From Streptomyces sp. DHE7-1 (lineage in GTDB: Bacteria > Actinomycetota > Actinomycetes > Streptomycetales > Streptomycetaceae): a DNA stretch of 64,000 nt. Location: assembly GCA_016432725.1 (NCBI GenBank), contig JACJDG010000003.1:2666001-2730000 (forward strand). Reading direction: 5' to 3'. The notes beneath the pieces are model-generated. The model did not search any database and was not told the DNA's origin. It was given only the letters and a program-made list of their open reading frames with translations. Position 1 is the stretch's first letter. Each line of letters starts with the position of its first letter. Position numbers and translations under genes: made by a program. Positions 59,100 to 64,000 of this stretch are shown here, piece by piece.

Positions 59100-60848
59100 T
59101 CAGCCCTTCTTGAGCACCAGTTCCGTGTTCCGGTCCACCGCGTCGCCCGCGAGCGCCTTGTTCGCGCCCGGGGCGTTGTACGACAGCTCACGGTAGAGGG
59201 CGGCGAGGCCGGTCTGCGAGAGGTCGGCGTGATCGGTTCGGTGCGGGGCGGCGGATTCGACCAGGGTGGTGAAGACGGAGAGCGTGCCGTCCTTGTTGTC
59301 GACGAGTTCGACGACCCGGGCGAGCTGGGGGAAGTCGACGTGCGAGGCGGTGGAGATCTCCCAGAAGGAGCGTCCGCCGGAGGCCTGGTGCGGGGTGATG
59401 TCGTTGCGGTGGATGTGGCCGTTCACCCAGGCGAGCACCCGGGGGTGGGAGGAGAGCACCGAGACCACCTCGGCGCCGTTGTGGCGGCGCTCCCCCGGGC
59501 GGCCCGGGTCGGGGCGGGTGTTGGTCATGGTCCTGCTGGTGTGGTGGCTGAAGACGACGGCGTAGGAGTCCTTGTTGTCCTTGAGCGTCCGGTCGAGCCA
59601 CTTGAGCTGGGCGGTGCCGACGGACCCCTCGTAGTGGCCGCCGGGGTCGGTGGTGTCCAGGCTGATGCCGATGACGTCCTCGGAGACGCGGAAGGCGTAG
59701 TACTGGGTGTCCGCGTCCAGGTTCGCCGAGGAGTAGCCGTGGCCGGCCGGGCCGAGGCCCTGGTGGGCGGGGTCGAGATGGGCCTTGAGGTAGTCGGCCC
59801 GGGTGTACGGGGCCCGCTTCTCGTCCGGGGTGACCTGGCGCATGGAGCGGGCGTGGGCCTTGAGGAAGTCGCGGTAGCCGACGCCCTTGGGGTCGGTGGC
59901 CTTCTTGATCGTGTCCTGCAGCTTCCTGGCGTCGGCGGCGGAGACGCTCATCAGCTTGCGGCCGCCGATGGCCGCCTCGGTGAGGTAGGGGTCGCCGTGG
60001 GAGCCGTAGCAGCCGAGCGGGAGGGAGTCGTGGTTGCCGACGGTGGAGTACCAGGGCAGGTTGAGGCCGGGGCTGCGGACCTCGCGGGTGGCAGCGGCCA
60101 GGAAGCCCTTCAGGTAGGGGAAGCCGAGCGCCTTGTCGCCGTCGCGCGCGGTGGAGCCGGGCTGCCAGTACAGCTTCAGGCCGCTGTTCTGCACGCCCTC
60201 GTAGTGGCGCGGGTCCCCGGAGTCCGGGGTGATGCGGCCGCCGCTCATCACCTTCATGAACCACTCCAGTTCGGAGTGGGCGTTGTTGTCGGTGTTGTCG
60301 CCGGTGGTCATCACGAAGTGCAGCGGGGCGCCGGTGACGGGGGCGCCGCGCAGCGCGTTGACCCGCTCGACGAGGGAGACGGCGCCGGGCACGGTGAGCG
60401 CCTCGTGCGGGCGCCAGGCGTGCGGGTCGTGGGCGCGCAGGAACTCGAGGCGCAGCGGGTGCTGCACGTCCATCAGGTGCAGGTCGGTGAACTGCACGAA
60501 CGCCGCGAGGGTGGTACGGCGGCCCGCGCGGCCGGACTTGGGGGCGGCCAGCTCGTCCCGTACGACCCGCTTCCAGCCGGGGCCGTCGCCGAGCCGCCGG
60601 TAGCCGGAGCCGCTCAGCGGCGCGGCGACGGAGGCGAGAGTGGTGCCCCTGCTGTAGGGGGCGAGCGGGGCCGGCGCCGCCCTGCGGGAGGTGGCGACGG
60701 GCTGCTCGGCGGTGGTGGCGGCCTGGCTGTCGGTCGGGCGCAGGGCGTAGCCGGCCCCCGCGGAGAGCGAGACCGCGCCGGCGGCGGCGAGCACGGTACG
60801 GCGGTGGACCCCCTGCGTGGAGGTGGCGACAGAGCGTGTGCGCGACAT
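59100..60848 (-). CDS. Tat-exported metallophosphoesterase (TIGR03767-like)
   Basis: 582 aa. The twin-Arg signal HRRTVLAAAGAVSLSAGAGY indicates Tat export. The calcineurin-like metal site is spread over QFTDLHLMD, TTGDNTDNN, GNHDS, and VNGHIHRND. It hydrolyses phosphomono- or diesters outside the membrane; the substrate is not known. ATG 60848 has GGGGAG upstream. The 200-bp gap before the Nudix gene contains no feature I can support. Confidence 0.87.
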   Translation of the reverse strand: MSRTRSVATSTQGVHRRTVLAAAGAVSLSAGAGYALRPTDSQAATTAEQPVATSRRAAPAPLAPYSRGTTLASVAAPLSGSGYRRLGDGPGWKRVVRDELAAPKSGRAGRRTTLAAFVQFTDLHLMDVQHPLRLEFLRAHDPHAWRPHEALTVPGAVSLVERVNALRGAPVTGAPLHFVMTTGDNTDNNAHSELEWFMKVMSGGRITPDSGDPRHYEGVQNSGLKLYWQPGSTARDGDKALGFPYLKGFLAAATREVRSPGLNLPWYSTVGNHDSLPLGCYGSHGDPYLTEAAIGGRKLMSVSAADARKLQDTIKKATDPKGVGYRDFLKAHARSMRQVTPDEKRAPYTRADYLKAHLDPAHQGLGPAGHGYSSANLDADTQYYAFRVSEDVIGISLDTTDPGGHYEGSVGTAQLKWLDRTLKDNKDSYAVVFSHHTSRTMTNTRPDPGRPGERRHNGAEVVSVLSSHPRVLAWVNGHIHRNDITPHQASGGRSFWEISTASHVDFPQLARVVELVDNKDGTLSVFTTLVESAAPHRTDHADLSQTGLAALYRELSYNAPGANKALAGDAVDRNTELVLKKG

Positions 60849-61048
60849 GGCGCGATCTCCCCGGGTGCGAACGCGTCGGCGGTGGTCGCGGGCCGTCGCA
60901 GGCGCGAACGCCCCGCTCGCTCTGGATGGTTGGCACCGGGGATGACCTGTGCGTGAACAGGGTGGCAACGCGCGACACCGATCACCGTACGTGGATCACG
61001 GGGCGCGGAGCGCGGTCATGGAGTGGAACGCGGGCGGCCGGGGGACGG

Positions 61049-61537
61049 TCACTCCTCGTTCATCTGCCGGGGTAGGGGATGGGCCCCGGGTCCGAGATGT
61101 CCGGTCTCCGGGCGCTCGCGCCACAGCCGCAGCGCCACGTCGACGAGGCGGATCCGGGTGAGGCCGGCCACCGCGTCCAGGTCCTGCCAGGCCGCGAGAT
61201 CGGTGGAGCCGCCGATCTCGTGGCGGAGTTCGCCGCCGGTGATCTCGGCCTCGTAGACGATCCGCACCCCCTGGTGGTCGGTGCGGCGCGGCGGCCGGCC
61301 GCCGCGGAAGACGTGGCGGGAGGAGTCCACGCCGAGCAGCCGGGTCACCTCGACCCGGTAGCCGGTCTCCTCGGCGACCTCGCGCCGGACGGTGTCGTAC
61401 GGGTCCTCGCCGTGCTCCATGCCGCCGCCCGGCAGCACCCACTCGTGGGAGCCGCCGGGGGCGGGTGACCGGGCCAGCAGGATCTGTCCGTCGCGGACGC
61501 ACACGGCGTAGGCCGCCACCCTCAACTTCTCTCGCAT
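61049..61537 (-). CDS. Nudix hydrolase
   Basis: 162 aa. The Nudix box GGMEHGEDPYDTVRREVAEE plus TGY fits Gx5Ex7REUxEExGU exactly. Such enzymes cleave nucleoside diphosphates linked to another group. The substrate cannot be told from sequence. It starts 9 bp after the next gene upstream, so it is the last gene of the VOC - PNPOx-like - Nudix unit. Confidence 0.92.
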   Translation of the reverse strand: MREKLRVAAYAVCVRDGQILLARSPAPGGSHEWVLPGGGMEHGEDPYDTVRREVAEETGYRVEVTRLLGVDSSRHVFRGGRPPRRTDHQGVRIVYEAEITGGELRHEIGGSTDLAAWQDLDAVAGLTRIRLVDVALRLWRERPETGHLGPGAHPLPRQMNEE

Positions 61538-61546
61538 GCCCGGACG

Positions 61547-62434
61547 TTAGCGCGGGTTGTCCGGATTGGCGGGTGAATACTCCGGCGCGGACCAGCGCAG
61601 CGGCAGGGCGGCCGGGGTGTGCACGGCGCGGGTGACGGTGAAGCGGACGGTCCGCTCACCGCCGGCGCCGAAGCCGGTGCGGGCCGAGCCGGTGAGCTGG
61701 AGGGTGGTGCCGGTCGTCCAGTCCAGGAAGAGCAGTCCGGCACGCGGGTCGGCGTACAGGTTGCCGAGGCTGCGGAACATGGCGTTGCCCGGGTAGTCCG
61801 GCCAGGCCAGTTCGCCCGGTGAGAGGACCCGGACGAAGCCGGGAGCGCCGCCGCGGTGGCTGACGTCGGCGCCGTCGCTGTGCACGGTGGCCAGGAAGAA
61901 GGTGTCGGCCGCCGCGACAAGACCGGTCTGCTCCGCGCCGAGCCGGGCCAGCGGGCGGGGCGTACCCGGCGCGCGGTCCGGCACCCGCTCGAAGGTCTCC
62001 CGGCGCTGGATGTACTTGGGGCAGTTGGCGAAGACCTGTTCCGCCCCGACGGCGAACCCGCGGGCCGTGGGCCGGAGCCGGCCGTTGAGGCGCATCCGGC
62101 GCCGGGTGCGCGGGTCGAGGGCGATGGTGCCCAGGGCGGTGCCCGGCGTGGCCAGGGCCGCCGCGAGGGGGTCGCCCGGGGGCGGCCCGCCGGTGACGGA
62201 CATCTGCCGGGGCCCGGTGGCGCGGACGAAGCCCGGGGTGCCGGTGACCGGCGAGGCCCACACCAGGCCCGTGGCGGGGTCGGCGGCGCCCACGACGAGC
62301 AGCGGCTGCAGTTCCAGGAAGGCCGCCGCCACCGTTTTGATGTCCGGTCCGAGGGAGCGGCCGACATGGTCGGCGCGGTCCCGTACGCCGACCAGGTCCT
62401 GCACGGCGCGGGAACCGGCGTGATAGACGCTCAT
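61547..62434 (-). CDS. pyridoxamine 5'-phosphate oxidase-like FMN-binding protein
   Basis: 295 aa. Two split-barrel-like halves carry flavin-binding type sequences (PLLVVGAADPATGLVWASPV and TFFLATVHSDGADVSHRGG). PNPOx-like proteins of this long type use FMN or F420 in oxidoreductions; the substrate is unknown. It is 10 bp after the VOC gene and 9 bp before the Nudix gene, so the three form one operon. Confidence 0.8.
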   Translation of the reverse strand: MSVYHAGSRAVQDLVGVRDRADHVGRSLGPDIKTVAAAFLELQPLLVVGAADPATGLVWASPVTGTPGFVRATGPRQMSVTGGPPPGDPLAAALATPGTALGTIALDPRTRRRMRLNGRLRPTARGFAVGAEQVFANCPKYIQRRETFERVPDRAPGTPRPLARLGAEQTGLVAAADTFFLATVHSDGADVSHRGGAPGFVRVLSPGELAWPDYPGNAMFRSLGNLYADPRAGLLFLDWTTGTTLQLTGSARTGFGAGGERTVRFTVTRAVHTPAALPLRWSAPEYSPANPDNPR

Positions 62435-62444
62435 GGCGCGAGTC

Positions 62445-62894
62445 CTAGAAGAAGCCGCAGGTCGGGGCGGCGGCGTGCGGGGCGGGCGCGCCCTCGGCGC
62501 CGTGCGGGACGGAGATCTCCAGGCGGGTGCCGTCCGGGTCGTGGAAGAAGATCCCGCCCGAGGCCGAGCCCTCCCGGTGGGCGACGACGCCGTCGTGGGC
62601 GAACTCCACCCCGGCAGCCCTGAGCGCCGCCTCGTACGCGTGGACGCGGTCCACCGAGGCGGCGGTGAAGGCGAGGTGGTGCAGCCCGGCCCGGCCGCCG
62701 TCGTAGGGGTCGCGGGCCTGCTGCCAGAGGGTGAGGACGGGCTCCTCTCCCCCGGCCTCGCCGAGGAACGCGTACCGGCGGTCGTCCTCCTTGCCCTCGG
62801 CGAGCAGCGCGAAGCCCAGGACGTCCCGGTAGAAGGCGAGGGAACGGTCGAGGTCGGTGACGTTCAGGCCGGTGTGGCCGGTGCGCAGGCTCAT
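62445..62894 (-). CDS. VOC (glyoxalase/dioxygenase superfamily) protein
   Basis: 149 aa in two beta-alpha-beta-beta-beta modules. Likely metal ligands are His in TGHTGLNVTDLDRSLAFY, His in LHHLAFTAASVD and Glu in GTRLEISVPH. It may be a glyoxalase-like isomerase or resistance protein; no substrate can be assigned. It is divergent from the CGNR regulator, and two inverted repeats lie between them. Confidence 0.85.
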   Translation of the reverse strand: MSLRTGHTGLNVTDLDRSLAFYRDVLGFALLAEGKEDDRRYAFLGEAGGEEPVLTLWQQARDPYDGGRAGLHHLAFTAASVDRVHAYEAALRAAGVEFAHDGVVAHREGSASGGIFFHDPDGTRLEISVPHGAEGAPAPHAAAPTCGFF

Positions 62895-62913
62895 GGCTCT
62901 CCCCTTCGGGTTG

Positions 62914-62984
62914 TCTAACCTTCGTAAGTAACATTAGAGGGTTAGAATGCGCAGCGTCAACCGGTCACGTACGCTTGACCGGTT
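62914..62984. promoter_or_regulatory. divergent promoter region with two inverted repeats
   Basis: TCTAACC (62914-62920) pairs with GGTTAGA (62940-62946). AACCGGTCA (62959-62967) pairs perfectly with TGACCGGTT (62976-62984). Both lie between the VOC gene and the CGNR regulator start and are likely operators for that regulator. Confidence 0.5.
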
Positions 62985-63003
62985 AGCAGTGAAGGAGCCC
63001 CTC

Positions 63004-63546
63004 ATGTCCACCGCCCGCGAACCCCGCCCGCTCACCGGTGAGCCCCTCGCGCTCGACCTGCTCAACACCCGGTGGAACAGGGAGGGCGTGACCCAGGACC
63101 TGCTCGACGGCACCGAGGGCCTCGCGCGGTGGCTCGCGGACAACGGGCTGGACGGCGCGCACCCGGCCGACGCGGACGTACTGCGCCATCTGCGGCAGGC
63201 ACGCGAGGCGCTCGGCGCCGCGGTGGACGGGTCACTGGAGGAGGGCGCGCCGCTCGTGGACGCCGTGCTCGCGCACGGGCGCATCAGGGCGCGGCTGACC
63301 GGCGAGGGGGCTTTCGAGGAGCCGGAGTTCACCGATCCCTCCTGGGCGCCGGCCTGGCTCGCCGCCCGCGACTACCTGGACCTGCTCGACCGGGCCCCGG
63401 ACCGGATCCGGCGCTGCGCCCACGAGGCCTGCGTCCTGCACTTCTTCGACACCTCCCGGAACGGCACCCGCCGCTGGTGCTCGATGGCGTCGTGCGGAAA
63501 CCGCGCCAAGGCGTCCCGGCATTACGCCCGCTCCAAGGAGAGTTGA
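63004..63546 (+). CDS. CGNR zinc-finger (ABATE domain) transcriptional regulator
   Basis: 180 aa from ATG 63004, with AAGGAG upstream. The N-terminal ABATE-like domain begins LTGEPLALDLLNTRW. The C-terminal CGNR zinc finger has CAHEACVLHFFD and RRWCSMASCGNRAKASRHYA. It probably controls the divergent VOC - PNPOx-like - Nudix operon. Confidence 0.9.
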   Translation: MSTAREPRPLTGEPLALDLLNTRWNREGVTQDLLDGTEGLARWLADNGLDGAHPADADVLRHLRQAREALGAAVDGSLEEGAPLVDAVLAHGRIRARLTGEGAFEEPEFTDPSWAPAWLAARDYLDLLDRAPDRIRRCAHEACVLHFFDTSRNGTRRWCSMASCGNRAKASRHYARSKES

Positions 63547-63703
63547 GCCGATCCGGGACACGACGGGATTCATCCCGCCAAATCCCACCGGGGGTTTTCC
63601 CCATACATTGATTACGTTCAGGTCAACGGTCCCCAAATTCCCTTGCCTTGGGTAAAGCTGTGCGCTCGTCCGGCACTGGTTTCCTCACCTGCAAGGGATG
63701 CCG

Positions 63704-64000
63704 ATGACCCACACCCCCGAGCGCGACCCGATATCCGGCCCGAGACGCCTGGCCCGCATAGCCGTGGCCGTCGGCGTGGTGGCCGCCCTCTCCGCGGCCG
63801 GGCCGGTACCGCTGGCCCTCGGCGCGGACGCGCCACCCGCCACGGCCGATCCCGCCGTCAAGTCCGCCCACGACAAGCTCGGTTCGGAAGACGCCGACCG
63901 GCTCGCCGAGGCCAAGGCGGACGGCGACAAGAACGTCACGATGATGATCGCCACGGCGCCCGGGCAGACCGAGCAGGTCGCCTCGGAGCTGGACGCGGTC
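63704..64000 (+). CDS. N terminus of a secreted protein, probably S8 (subtilisin-like) peptidase, partial
   Basis: 99 residues are visible; the gene runs off the window. ATG 63704 has AAGGG six bases upstream; an ATG at 63698 is too close to it. A signal peptide (RRLARIAVAVGVVAALSAAG) is followed by a pro-region-like stretch with NVTMMIATAPGQTEQVASEL, as in Streptomyces subtilase pro-domains. The catalytic domain lies outside the window, so the peptidase call is tentative. Confidence 0.6.
   Translation, partial: MTHTPERDPISGPRRLARIAVAVGVVAALSAAGPVPLALGADAPPATADPAVKSAHDKLGSEDADRLAEAKADGDKNVTMMIATAPGQTEQVASELDAV

Overview
The window is a very GC-rich, gene-dense piece of a Streptomyces chromosome. 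The conserved runs rodA-pbp2-mreD-mreC-mreB-ndk-folC-valS and clpX-clpP2-clpP1-tig, followed by tRNA-Pro, sodF and pepN, have the gene order I remember from the S. coelicolor SCO2600-2640 core region. Many starts are GTG, genes are often coupled by 4-nt overlaps, and a nickel-responsive (Nur-type) box precedes the iron superoxide dismutase gene. Nineteen single-base deletions, all in short C/G runs, break fifteen reading frames, including folC, valS and tig. In every case restoring one base per site makes the gene a whole number of codons, so I annotate these as intact genes in an assembly with homopolymer errors.

1-13.2 kb (accessory island): a serine hydrolase lipoprotein; a 3Fe-4S ferredoxin / ferredoxin reductase / cytochrome P450 operon; an SRPBCC protein; a formylglycine-type sulfatase facing its own formylglycine-generating enzyme; a SulP anion transporter; a membrane protein; and two coupled membrane proteins that share an unusual Gly/Asp/Ser motif. 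This looks like an oxidise-desulfate-take-up module for a sulfate ester, inserted next to the core chromosome.

13.3-28.8 kb (core): TIGR03960-type radical SAM protein, CYTH-CHAD protein, the cell-wall elongation/sporulation cluster (rodA, pbp2, mreD, mreC, mreB), ndk, a DUF4233-type membrane protein, folC and valS, all on the minus strand. 28.9-34.9 kb: a Pro/Gln-rich membrane protein, then clpX, the clpP1P2 operon with a ClgR-type box, tig, tRNA-Pro(TGG) and tRNA-Gly(TCC).

35-43.5 kb: acyltransferase, HD hydrolase, SpoIIE-type phosphatase, Eis-like acetyltransferase, Nei-type glycosylase, RpiB and an amino-acid permease. Two related palindromic elements of about 180 bp lie at 36.9 and 43.3 kb. 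43.5-52.3 kb: BioY, then a sulfonate-sulfur locus: a short leader ORF and ROK regulator, then a Cys-rich leader peptide and hairpins, then an SsuA/SsuC/SsuB-like ABC transporter, an FMN monooxygenase and a TauD-like dioxygenase, ending in a strong terminator; a second permease follows.

52.4-64 kb: sodF, a DsbA-like protein, pepN, an AbiEi-like protein with a nuclease-like C-terminal part, a D,D-peptidase-like serine hydrolase, a Tat-exported metallophosphoesterase, a Nudix hydrolase, a PNPOx-like/VOC pair divergent from a CGNR regulator, and the start of a secreted protein that is probably a subtilase. Both ends of the window therefore carry sulfur-scavenging or secreted functions around a housekeeping core. 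There are no rRNA genes, CRISPR arrays or transposase genes.
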